Below, one piece after another: positions 1-7,058 of a stretch of 17,581 nucleotides of DNA. The DNA lies in NCBI GenBank assembly GCA_034660495.1, contig JAYEJJ010000119.1, positions 1 through 17,581 on the forward strand, written 5' to 3'. Made by a program: the position numbers and the translations under genes. This DNA comes from DATFJZ01 sp034660495. GTDB taxonomy: Bacteria > Desulfobacterota > Desulfobacteria > Desulfobacterales > Desulfobacteraceae. The notes beneath the pieces were generated by a model, which ran no database searches, was not told the origin of the DNA, and was given only the letters and a program-made list of their open reading frames with translations. Each line of letters begins with the position of its first letter. Within the stretch, counting starts at the first letter, position 1.

Positions 1-9
1 ATGATCGGG

Positions 10-83
10 TTGTTCGTCTTCAAGGCGCGGTAATGGGGGCATATTGAAATATGTCCCATTGGCGCAACGCAGGAGACGGGCAA
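10..83. repeat. Imperfect long palindrome (hairpin-forming)
   Basis: The core at 32-60 is two near-complementary arms, AATGGGGGCATATT and AATATGTCCCATT, around a 2-nt loop, with one bulge and one G/A mismatch. The outer parts 10-21 and 72-83 are also largely complementary (ttgttcgtcttc against the complement ttgcccgtctcc), so the dyad spans about 74 bp. No protein is recognisable here. The frame from base 1 stops at 31-33 and could be the tail of an upstream gene. It may be a dispersed palindromic repeat or the terminator of an off-window gene; there is no second copy in this window. Confidence 0.5.
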
Positions 84-177
84 AAAGACAAGCAAGATGC
101 GTGGATTATTTTTTGGAAGATCCCTAAAGGCAAAAAAAAGGGAATGCAGTTTTATTGTGCACCCCCTTTGATTTTAC

Positions 178-265
178 TGGTACCTGGGACGAGAATTGAA
201 CTCGTACAGTGCTCTGCACCGAGGGATTTTAAGTCCCTTGCGTCTACCAGTTCCGCCACCCAGGC
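178..265 (-). tRNA. tRNA-Leu (anticodon UAA)
   Basis: Read on the minus strand this is an 88-nt class II tRNA with an encoded 3' CCA at 178-180. The acceptor stem GCCTGGG pairs with CCCAGGT (terminal G-U), the discriminator base is A, and the T-arm contains GTTCAATTC. The anticodon arm is GGGACTTAAAATCCC, giving anticodon TAA. The extra arm is long (CTCGGTGCAGAGCACTG region), as expected for leucine. It decodes UUA and, by wobble, UUG. It stands alone, divergent from maf. Confidence 0.96.
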
Positions 266-283
266 ACATGACTTTTTAAATTG

Positions 284-312
284 TTCATATAGTATTTCAC
301 AAAATTTTGCAA
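284..312 (-). promoter_or_regulatory. Candidate sigma70-type promoter for tRNA-Leu
   Basis: On the minus strand TTGCAA (307-312) and TATGAA (284-289) are separated by 17 bp. They lie 19 bp upstream of the mature tRNA 5' end, a normal distance for a tRNA promoter. Neither hexamer is a perfect match to consensus. Confidence 0.35.
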
Positions 313-324
313 GGGTAAATCATC

Positions 325-936
325 TTGGACCGATTAAAAAACCAGATAAGCGTAAACCATTCCCTTATACTGGCCTCATCCTCACCCAGAAGAAAATATC
401 TCCTTGAGCAGGCCGGCATCGCGTTTATGGTTGCACCGGCGGATATCAAAGAGCAAAAAAAGGACAACGAACCCCCACAAGACTATGTCAGGCGGCTTTC
501 CCGGGAAAAAGCCGGCTTTATTGCCAGGCAGCATCCTGACGCATGGGTTCTGGGGGCGGATACCGTTGTTGTCATGGGCGATCAGCTGCTTGAGAAACCT
601 GCATCGGTCCAGGCGGCTGTGGACATGCTCACGGCCCTGAGCGGCAATACCCACACCGTATATACAGGATTTACCCTGTGCTGCCGCAACAAAAACAGAA
701 CCATTACAGGATCAGCTGCCACAGATGTCACGTTCAAAACCCTGACAAAAGCGGAAATCCAATGGTATGTCAATACAAAAGAGCCCTTTGACAAAGCCGG
801 TGCCTATGCCATCCAGGGGCTTGGCACCTTTATTGTCAAACGCATCAACGGGTCCTATACCAATGTGGTGGGGCTGCCCGTGTGCGAGGTGATTGAAACG
901 CTGATCCAGGAGAATATCATCAATATCAGGCAGTAA
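325..936 (+). CDS. maf: Maf/YhdE-family nucleoside triphosphate pyrophosphatase
   Basis: Cytosolic Maf proteins hydrolyse non-canonical or modified NTPs (dTTP/UTP in the YhdE type) to the monophosphate and PPi, cleaning the nucleotide pool. The 203-residue product has the family hallmarks in order: LILASSSPRRKYLLEQAG near residues 14-31, the SREKA segment near 59-63, GADTVVV with the catalytic-region Asp near 77-83, DKAGAYAIQG near 155-164, and SYTNVVGLPV near 177-186. The start is a TTG at 325 with AAGGG nine bases upstream; no ATG fits the N-terminus. Length is normal for the family. It precedes yggS on the same strand with a 134-bp gap. The FDKAGAYAIQG motif favours the YhdE (dTTP/UTP) subgroup; that is a family-based inference. 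Confidence 0.93.
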   Translation: MDRLKNQISVNHSLILASSSPRRKYLLEQAGIAFMVAPADIKEQKKDNEPPQDYVRRLSREKAGFIARQHPDAWVLGADTVVVMGDQLLEKPASVQAAVDMLTALSGNTHTVYTGFTLCCRNKNRTITGSAATDVTFKTLTKAEIQWYVNTKEPFDKAGAYAIQGLGTFIVKRINGSYTNVVGLPVCEVIETLIQENIINIRQ

Positions 937-971
937 TTGAAATACCCCATGAATGCCCCCCCGGATCCCAT

Positions 972-1003
972 GTCACATCCGGTGGGAGTCACAGCCGGTG
1001 AGA
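972..1003 (+). repeat. 16-bp tandem duplication in the maf-yggS gap
   Basis: Two adjacent 16-bp units (gtcacatccggtggga and gtcacagccggtgaga) match at 14 of 16 positions. The first overlaps the right arm of a small inverted repeat, CCGGAT...ATCCGG (961-982). This lies in the 134-bp non-coding gap between maf and yggS. It could be a duplicated protein-binding site or chance; no known riboswitch core was recognised. Confidence 0.35.
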
Positions 1004-1070
1004 TGAAAAGAAGGCAGCAATTAAAACAGTGACTGAGCAAAACCATACTGACCATAAGGCAGGCGTTAAA

Positions 1071-1763
1071 ATGAACACCATCCAGGACCGTTTTTCCCAT
1101 ATCAAAGAAGAAATAAAGCAGGCTGCCCTGGCAGCCGGCAGAGCCCCTGAAGACATTGTTCTCGTCAGTGTCAGCAAGAAAAAATCCACAGACACCATTG
1201 TCAAGGGCATTGATGCCGGCATTGACGTCCTCGGGGAAAATTACATACAGGAAGCCATGGATAAAATTGATACCATTGGCAGGGATGCGGCGCAATGGCA
1301 TTTTATCGGGCATCTCCAGTCCAACAAGGCCAGATTTGCCGTAAAATACTTTGACAGTATCCACACCGTGGACAAATTAAAGCTGGCAAAGGAAATTGAC
1401 AAACAGGCCCGAAAAATCGGAAAAACCCAGAATATCCTTTTGCAGATCAATATCAGTGAGGAACGCTCAAAATCCGGGGCATCAGCCAAGGATGCCCTTG
1501 AACTGGCAGAGAAGATCAGCCGACTGGACCATGTGGCATTAAAGGGTCTGATGTGCATTCCCCCGTTTTTTGACACGCCTGAAAAGGCCAGGCCGTACTT
1601 TAAGGCCCTGGCAGAGATCAAAACCATTATAGCGCAGAAAAAGATTCCCGGTATTTTTATGGACCATCTCTCCATGGGCATGAGCAATGATTTCAAGGTG
1701 GCCATTAAAGAAGGGGCCACCATGGTCAGAATTGGAACCGCCATTTTTGGAGTGCGCGCGTGA
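1071..1763 (+). CDS. yggS: YggS/PLPBP-family pyridoxal 5'-phosphate homeostasis protein
   Basis: YggS proteins bind PLP through a lysine Schiff base and buffer free vitamin B6 in the cytosol; they have no known catalytic reaction. The 230-residue sequence shows the PLP-lysine region LVSVSKKKS near residue 31, the strand motif LGENYIQEAM, the hallmark WHFIGHLQSNK, the MCIPPF segment, and the C-terminal phosphate-binding stretch LSMGMSNDFKVAI followed by GATMVRIGTAIFG. This is a single-domain fold-type III protein of normal length. I chose ATG 1071 because the first family helix begins right after it; a GTG at 1029 in the same frame would add 14 residues without family character. Its stop overlaps the start of queH by 4 bp, suggesting translational coupling. 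Confidence 0.94.
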   Translation: MNTIQDRFSHIKEEIKQAALAAGRAPEDIVLVSVSKKKSTDTIVKGIDAGIDVLGENYIQEAMDKIDTIGRDAAQWHFIGHLQSNKARFAVKYFDSIHTVDKLKLAKEIDKQARKIGKTQNILLQINISEERSKSGASAKDALELAEKISRLDHVALKGLMCIPPFFDTPEKARPYFKALAEIKTIIAQKKIPGIFMDHLSMGMSNDFKVAIKEGATMVRIGTAIFGVRA

Positions 1764-2296
1764 AAAAGGTTCTCATGCACATCTGCTGCGCTCCCTGCAC
1801 CATTTACCCCCTAGCTGTCCTTAAAGATCAAGGTATGGAGGTCATGGGGTTTTTCTACCGCCACAATATCCACCCGTTTACAGAATGCATGAAACGAGAG
1901 GAGACCCTGAAAACCTATGCTGATAAAATTAATTTAAAGGTAATTTATCAAAAGGACTACCAGCTGGAAAAATTTATCCAGTCCGTTGTGTTCAGAGAAT
2001 CCGACCGCTGCCGAATCTGTTATTTCAACCGGCTTGATGCGGCTGCCAAAATTGCAAAAAAAGGAAAATTTGACTATTTTACCACCACCCTGCTGTACAG
2101 CAAATTCCAGAACCATGATCTGATATCCAGTACGGGCAGAGCAGTCGGGAAAAAGCATGGGGTTGAATTTCTCTACCAGGACTTTAGAACGGGGTGGAAA
2201 GAGGGCATTGAATTGTCAAAAAAAATGAATATGTTCCGGCAGCAGTACTGCGGCTGCATTTACAGTGAAAAACAGCGGTACTTCAAAAAAGCGTAA
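1760..2296 (+). CDS. queH: Epoxyqueuosine reductase QueH (DUF208)
   Basis: QueH carries out the last step of queuosine synthesis, reducing epoxyqueuosine in tRNA to queuosine; it is the cobalamin-independent alternative to QueG. The 178-residue protein has the family cysteine pattern: C9-C10-A-P-C13 at the N-terminus, C84-R-I-C87 in the middle, and Y-C164-G-C166 near the end, consistent with an iron-sulfur/iron centre. Other conserved stretches are FFYRHNIHPFTE and FTTTLLYSKFQNHD. The start is a GTG at 1760 overlapping the yggS stop. The coupling looks positional; no functional link to PLP is known to me. It faces the PilB-like gene convergently, with 23 bp between the stops and no clear terminator. 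Confidence 0.93.
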   Translation: MKKVLMHICCAPCTIYPLAVLKDQGMEVMGFFYRHNIHPFTECMKREETLKTYADKINLKVIYQKDYQLEKFIQSVVFRESDRCRICYFNRLDAAAKIAKKGKFDYFTTTLLYSKFQNHDLISSTGRAVGKKHGVEFLYQDFRTGWKEGIELSKKMNMFRQQYCGCIYSEKQRYFKKA

Positions 2297-2319
2297 CACT
2301 GGATCATCAAGTAACAGCG

Positions 2320-4542
2320 TCAGGGTTGGGGCTTTTTCTTTGACAGCATATTGACCAGCATTCTGTCGGAATGGCTGAGCCGGTTGGCCAGCACCTGAAA
2401 GAGATGCTTGGCCACCTCCGGGTATTTCTCGATGATCTCAGGAAGCTTGTCCCCGGGAAACCGTTTGATGGTGGATCTGCCCTTGGATACAATGGATGCC
2501 GTCCGCGGCTCCCCTGTAATGGAGGCCATTTCACCGAAATACTCCCCGGGCTGAACAATTTCGGCAATTTTTTTCCCGCCCTTGACCACATATACCGCGC
2601 CCTGTACCAGCTTGAAAAAATCAATATCCTTGTTTCCCTCCCGGATAATCACATCCTTGTCTTCGTACTTTTCAACATCAGGATTGACCAGATAGGCCGG
2701 TAACGCCTCCTTGGTGATGGTGGTTCGCTTCAGCACTTCCTCCAGGGAGGTCTCTCCCAGGCGCGCTTTCTGCAGCCCGGCCTCCCGCAGGGTCTTCATC
2801 CCCTCCTGGCAGGCCTGTTTCCGGAGCTGGTCCTCGGCAACATTGGCATTAATGGCCTTGCCCACCTCTTCTGTAACCTCCATGAGCTCGTAAAGCCCTA
2901 CCCTGCCCTTAAACCCGGTGCCATTGCAATAGGAACAGCCTGCCCCGGCATAGAGCCTAAGGTTTGGTATCTCTTCCCTGGAAAACCCGTAGGCTTCAAG
3001 ATCATCGCGATTATAGCCGGTGACCTCTTTTTTACATTTTGGGCATATCCGCCGGGCCAGCCGCTGGGAAAGCACCATGGAGACAGATGAAGCCAGCATA
3101 TAGGGGGGAATGCCGATATCCACCAGACGGCCGATGGTTGAGGGACAGTCATTGGTATGCAGGGTTGAAAACACAAGATGACCGGTCATGGCGGCTTTGA
3201 TGGCAATCTCTGCGGTATCTATATCCCGGATTTCACCCACCATGATAATATCAGGGTCCTGGCGGAGAAAGGACTTCAATGCCGCGGCAAAGGTCATGCC
3301 CACGCTCTCCCTCACAGGCACCTGGTTGATGCCCCTGAAGTTGAACTCAACCGGGTCTTCAGCAGTAAGTATCTTGGTATCCTCCTGGTTCAACCGGTTG
3401 AGAATAGAGTACAGGGTGGTGGTTTTACCGCTGCCTGTGGGGCCGGTGACCAGCAGCAGGCCATAGGGCCGGGTGATGCACCGTTTAATACCGTCAAAAG
3501 TATCCGTCTCAAACCCAAGCTTGGCCAGATCCACATTTAAAGCGCTCTGATCCAGGATACGCATAACCACGCTTTCGCCAAACAGGGTGGGCAGGGTGGA
3601 CACCCTGAAATCCACGGCCTTGGTTTTGCCGAATCTTAATTTTATCCGGCCGTCCTGGGGAACCCGGCGCTCTGCAATATCCAGTTCCGCAAGGATTTTC
3701 AGCCGGGAAATCACAGCATTTTTAATGGTCAAAGGCAGATTCATGGACTTGTAAAGGGAGCCGTCCAGACGGTATCTCACCTGAAGGGATTTTTCAAAGG
3801 GTTCTATATGAATATCACTGACCCCGTCATTAATGGCCTTGACCAGAATCCCATTGACCAGCTTGATAATAGGGGCATCCGAGGCCATGAACTCGTCATA
3901 GCTGTCCCTGGTATCCGGGGCCTGAACCTCCAGCTCCTCTGCGGCCTCTGAAACCAGGGAGCCGAAATCCTCCACCGAGGTCACCGGTTCTTCGTCCTCG
4001 GGCTCATCATTAAAATGAATCAGCTCTTTGTAGGCCTCATCACTGATATTGTAAAAATCACGAAAGGCCTGGATCACATCCTTTTCCGTGGAAACAGAAA
4101 TGTTCAGACTTTTACCCACCTCCTGCTGCAGCGCTTCCACAGCAGACGTGTCAGTGGGCTCGGTCATGGTGACAACAAGTTCATCGGCGTTTACCCTTAA
4201 GGGAAACACCATGTACTTTTCAGCCGTGTCAAAGGGAATACTCTCCAGGGCCGCAGGTTCCGGCTTAATTTCAGAGAACCGGATCACCTGGTAATTATAG
4301 ATTCTTCCAAGGACATTAACGATGGTCTCCGGATCAATAAATCCCATGGAGAGAAGCACAGAACTCAGCCTTGTGCCGGATTTCCTGTGCTGTTCCTGGG
4401 CCGCCTGAAGCTGCATGCTGGTGATCTGCCCCTCCTTGGAAAGGATTTCACCAATGCGCATTTTTCCGGCACCTGACTGGTCCTTGATGGTGGACTTGAG
4501 GCTGATCTTTTTACCTGACTTCCCCCTTTCAGGTCTTTTCAT
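2320..4542 (-). CDS. PilB/GspE-type assembly ATPase with C-terminal cyclic-nucleotide-binding domain
   Basis: A cytoplasmic hexameric motor of the type IV pilus / type II secretion superfamily, which powers pilin polymerisation at the inner membrane. Order in the 740 residues: MshEN/GspE N-terminal domain (about 29-165), an acidic linker (about 178-210), then the ATPase core with Walker A GPTGSGKT (367-374), Asp box EDPVEF (395-400), Walker B region IIMVGEIRD (432-440) and the His-containing FSTLHTN segment (458-464), and a zinc site C500-x2-C503 / C536-x2-C539. Residues about 620-735 form an added cNMP-binding fold whose phosphate-binding cassette reads FGEMASITGEPRTAS, keeping the key Glu (671) and Arg (680). 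Family members usually end near residue 600, so this tail is extra. The start has GAGGG seven bases upstream. No pilin or pilC gene is in the window, so PilB, MshE and GspE roles cannot be separated; the ATPase call itself is firm. Confidence 0.93.
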   Translation of the reverse strand: MKRPERGKSGKKISLKSTIKDQSGAGKMRIGEILSKEGQITSMQLQAAQEQHRKSGTRLSSVLLSMGFIDPETIVNVLGRIYNYQVIRFSEIKPEPAALESIPFDTAEKYMVFPLRVNADELVVTMTEPTDTSAVEALQQEVGKSLNISVSTEKDVIQAFRDFYNISDEAYKELIHFNDEPEDEEPVTSVEDFGSLVSEAAEELEVQAPDTRDSYDEFMASDAPIIKLVNGILVKAINDGVSDIHIEPFEKSLQVRYRLDGSLYKSMNLPLTIKNAVISRLKILAELDIAERRVPQDGRIKLRFGKTKAVDFRVSTLPTLFGESVVMRILDQSALNVDLAKLGFETDTFDGIKRCITRPYGLLLVTGPTGSGKTTTLYSILNRLNQEDTKILTAEDPVEFNFRGINQVPVRESVGMTFAAALKSFLRQDPDIIMVGEIRDIDTAEIAIKAAMTGHLVFSTLHTNDCPSTIGRLVDIGIPPYMLASSVSMVLSQRLARRICPKCKKEVTGYNRDDLEAYGFSREEIPNLRLYAGAGCSYCNGTGFKGRVGLYELMEVTEEVGKAINANVAEDQLRKQACQEGMKTLREAGLQKARLGETSLEEVLKRTTITKEALPAYLVNPDVEKYEDKDVIIREGNKDIDFFKLVQGAVYVVKGGKKIAEIVQPGEYFGEMASITGEPRTASIVSKGRSTIKRFPGDKLPEIIEKYPEVAKHLFQVLANRLSHSDRMLVNMLSKKKPQP

Positions 4543-4552
4543 TTAAAACCCT

Positions 4553-4762
4553 CTATTTTACATTCTCATAGATTTTCCTGGACCCACCGTAAATCAGGAG
4601 CACACCCAGAAGATAAAAACAAAACCTGACAATGCCCAGGGCCCCTGAAAACCCCTCAATGGTTTCAATCTTCGGCATGACCTGGGGAATCCTGTAGAAC
4701 ACCCCCAATCCCGCCATCACCAGAAGCGCTCCCCACAGCACCTGAATTTTTTTCTTGTCCAT
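4553..4762 (-). CDS. Small two-helix membrane protein, function unknown
   Basis: A 69-residue protein I do not recognise. It has a lysine-rich N-terminus (MDKKK), a hydrophobic segment at about 7-22 (VLWGALLVMAGLGVFY), a short polar loop, and a second hydrophobic segment at about 44-61 (ALGIVRFCFYLLGVLLIYGG), ending in a charged tail. It is probably an inner-membrane hairpin. I chose ATG 4762 because AAGGG lies eight bases upstream; a GTG three codons earlier overlaps that site. It lies 10 bp upstream of the PilB-like ATPase on the same strand, so the two are probably co-transcribed. A role at the pilus or secretion base is possible but rests only on position. Confidence 0.7.
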   Translation of the reverse strand: MDKKKIQVLWGALLVMAGLGVFYRIPQVMPKIETIEGFSGALGIVRFCFYLLGVLLIYGGSRKIYENVK

Positions 4763-4892
4763 AGTCTGCACCCTTTTTGTATGTTACCCGAGGCCATGTA
4801 AAGCAGCCAGCATAACCTTATTTTTTTATAAACACCCATGATGAACAGCATCTCAACAAAAAATGGGTCAAAGACGCGGATTTAATAGTATA

Positions 4893-4963
4893 GAGCGCCA
4901 CCCCAGGGGTTGCCTGTCAGGAACGAGAACAACGGAGGACTTTTTCCCTGCCAGGCTAAAAAG
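4893..4963 (+). repeat. Dispersed CCTGNCAGG-bounded repeat, copy A
   Basis: About 70 bp, nearly identical to copy C (15361-15425, minus) and partly to copy B (15249-15316). The ends GCCTGTCAGG (4912-4921) and CCTGCCAGGC (4947-4956) can pair at 9 of 10 positions around a 25-nt loop, and each end contains the self-palindrome CCTGNCAGG. It sits 11 bp downstream of the ABC-F stop, so it could act as an mRNA 3' hairpin. Confidence 0.8.
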
Positions 4964-4973
4964 ACACTTTAAG

Positions 4974-6914
4974 TTACACGTTTTCAAGCTGACTCAACTG
5001 ATCGTCAAACCCCTGTTTTTTCTCATCCACAATATTGCAGCGCTGTTCAAGCCGGTCAAACAGCCGGTCAATTTCTGCCTGACACTGGGATATTTTCCGA
5101 GAGGTATCAGCAATTTTCTGTCCGTTTTGGGTCTCTGACACTTTCTGCATTTCATTGTTAAGTTCTGCGAGAAGGCTTTCATTCTTTTCAATTTTTTCTT
5201 CAATTGTTCTGATTTCACTTTGAAGGGGCTGAAGCGCCTTTGACCGCCTGGAAATGATATCAGAGCGCATTTTCCGAATTTCTTTTTTTGAAAGATTTTT
5301 TTCCTCAGGTCTGCTGGTGGCCCCGCTGCCTGACCCGCTGCCTCCTGACCCGCAGCTGGACCCACTGATGGCTTTGTGGCTGTTTCCGGCGCTCCCATCC
5401 TCAGAAACTTTATTATCCGAACGGCCTTCCCCTTCTTCCCAGCCCAATTTCTCGAGAAACTCAGCATAGGACCCTTCAAAAACAGACAGGGAATTGTCCT
5501 TAAACACAATGAGCCGATTGGCCAGGGTATGAAGAAACATCTCATTGTGGGTCACCAGAATAACTGCGCCGGGAAAGGCATCCAGGGCCGCCACAAGGGA
5601 ATCGCAGGTTTCCATGTCCAGATGATTGGTAGGTTCGTCCAAAAGCAGAAAATTAGCCGGCTTGACCAGAAGTTTTCCCAGCATGACCCGGCTTTTTTCC
5701 CCGCCGGACAGAACAGAAATTTTCTTCAGAGCGGCATCCTGCTCAAACATCATGGCCCCGCATATATTCCTTACCTGCTGTCTGTCAATATCGGAAACCG
5801 AGTACAAAAGCTCTTCTTCAATGGTAAAACTGTCCGTTAATGAATTGATATTGGTCTGTTCAAAAAATCCGGTTTCAACACCGGGATTGTAAATAACCCG
5901 GCCTGAGTCCGGCTGCAGTTTCTCAGCCATAAGCTTGAGCAACGTGGTCTTGCCCCGCCCGTTTTTCCCAACAATGGCAATGCAGTCCTCAGGAGACACC
6001 ACAATGGAAAAATCCTCAATCAACGGCAGATTTCTATCATAGGAAAAAGAGATATGCTCGGCCCTGACCACCTGCTTTCCCGGAAATTCAAGGGATCTAA
6101 AGGAAAATGCCAGGGATTCAATGTTTTCAAGCTTCTCCTTTGTATCCATTTTTTCAAGGGCCTTGACCCTGGACTGGACAAGGCCGGCAAGCCTTGCCTT
6201 GGCGCGGAACCGGGTGATAAAGAGTTCCATTTCTTTTCTGCGCCTGTCTTCATTCAGCCTTGTTTTTTCGTAGACCTCCTCATCCTGGGCAATCTGCATA
6301 TAGTATTTTTCACTCTTTCCCTTTATCTTCCTGAAGGTCTGGCGGTGAATCCCCACAATATGGGTCACCACCCGGTCCATGAACCCCCGGTCATGGGTGA
6401 CCAGAAGGATTTCCCTGGGCCAGGCCCCCAGAAAATGCTGGACCCACCGGATGGATGTTATATCCAGATAATTGGTGGGCTCATCCAGGATAAGAAGATC
6501 CGGTTCAGACACCAGAACCTTTGCCAGATTTAAACGGACCTGAAACCCGCCGGAAAAGGTGTCTGGATGCCGCTGCATGTCCTCAAAGCCAAAGCCCAGG
6601 CCCGAAAGAATCTTTTCCGCCTTCCAGTAGTGATCCCTTTCCCCGGCCACAATGCCCAGCATGCATTCGGCCAGCACGGTTTCTCTTGAAAAATTGATGG
6701 TCTGGGAAAGACATCCCATGCGGTAATCCCCTGGAATATGTATAATCCCCTCATCAGGTTCTTCCTCTCCTGTGATCAGACGAAGCAGAGTGGTTTTGCC
6801 GTGACCGTTTCGACCCACCAGACCGATTTTTTCACCGGGGTTGATCTGAAATCCAGTGCCGTCAAAAAGGCACTGACTGCCGTAAGTTTTTGATATGGAT
6901 TCAATATTCAGCAT
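4974..6914 (-). CDS. ABC-F family ATPase (Uup/YheS-like) with Gly/Ser-rich linker
   Basis: ABC-F proteins lack membrane domains; they bind the ribosome and modulate translation or rescue stalled ribosomes. The 646-residue protein has two nucleotide-binding domains. The first has Walker A GLVGRNGHGKTT (31-42), signature FSGGFQ (120-125) and Walker B LLILDEPTN (140-148). The second has Walker A AIVGKNGRGKTT (313-324), signature LSGGEKS (402-408) and Walker B LLLDEPTNH (423-431). The interdomain linker (about 195-265) is charged and helical, as in the family. Residues about 508-535 are a Gly/Ser-rich spacer leading to a C-terminal coiled coil (about 540-646), as in Uup/YheS types. The start has AGGA five bases upstream. 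It is divergent from ppdK. The exact subfamily, and whether it affects antibiotics, cannot be told from sequence alone. Confidence 0.92.
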   Translation of the reverse strand: MLNIESISKTYGSQCLFDGTGFQINPGEKIGLVGRNGHGKTTLLRLITGEEEPDEGIIHIPGDYRMGCLSQTINFSRETVLAECMLGIVAGERDHYWKAEKILSGLGFGFEDMQRHPDTFSGGFQVRLNLAKVLVSEPDLLILDEPTNYLDITSIRWVQHFLGAWPREILLVTHDRGFMDRVVTHIVGIHRQTFRKIKGKSEKYYMQIAQDEEVYEKTRLNEDRRRKEMELFITRFRAKARLAGLVQSRVKALEKMDTKEKLENIESLAFSFRSLEFPGKQVVRAEHISFSYDRNLPLIEDFSIVVSPEDCIAIVGKNGRGKTTLLKLMAEKLQPDSGRVIYNPGVETGFFEQTNINSLTDSFTIEEELLYSVSDIDRQQVRNICGAMMFEQDAALKKISVLSGGEKSRVMLGKLLVKPANFLLLDEPTNHLDMETCDSLVAALDAFPGAVILVTHNEMFLHTLANRLIVFKDNSLSVFEGSYAEFLEKLGWEEGEGRSDNKVSEDGSAGNSHKAISGSSCGSGGSGSGSGATSRPEEKNLSKKEIRKMRSDIISRRSKALQPLQSEIRTIEEKIEKNESLLAELNNEMQKVSETQNGQKIADTSRKISQCQAEIDRLFDRLEQRCNIVDEKKQGFDDQLSQLENV

Positions 6915-6962
6915 AATATCCTAATACCACTAAATTTGAAAATTTAAAATGATAAAATTTCC

Positions 6963-6992
6963 TTGACTTGAAAACCAATTTGTATTTATGTT
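6963..6992 (+). promoter_or_regulatory. Candidate promoter for ppdK
   Basis: In the AT-rich 144-bp divergent gap, TTGACT (6963-6968) is followed after 18 bp by TATGTT (6987-6992), a weak sigma70-like pair about 67 bp before the ppdK start. The rest of the gap (6915-7058) is A/T-tract DNA with no other recognisable motif. Confidence 0.35.
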
Positions 6993-7058
6993 TAATAATT
7001 ATCAGCCACATGACAATCAATTATCAGGCCACATAAAATCGACAAAAATGAGGATAAA

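Noticed and set aside
51..407. 118-codon plus-strand reading frame across the start of the window
   Set aside because: It runs antisense through the tRNA-Leu gene and into the maf start in another frame, with no family resemblance.
961..1010. Possible cobalamin-type riboswitch (GGTGGGAGTC-like core)
   Set aside because: Only a few bases resemble the B12 box; the rest of the conserved core is absent and neighbouring genes do not fit.
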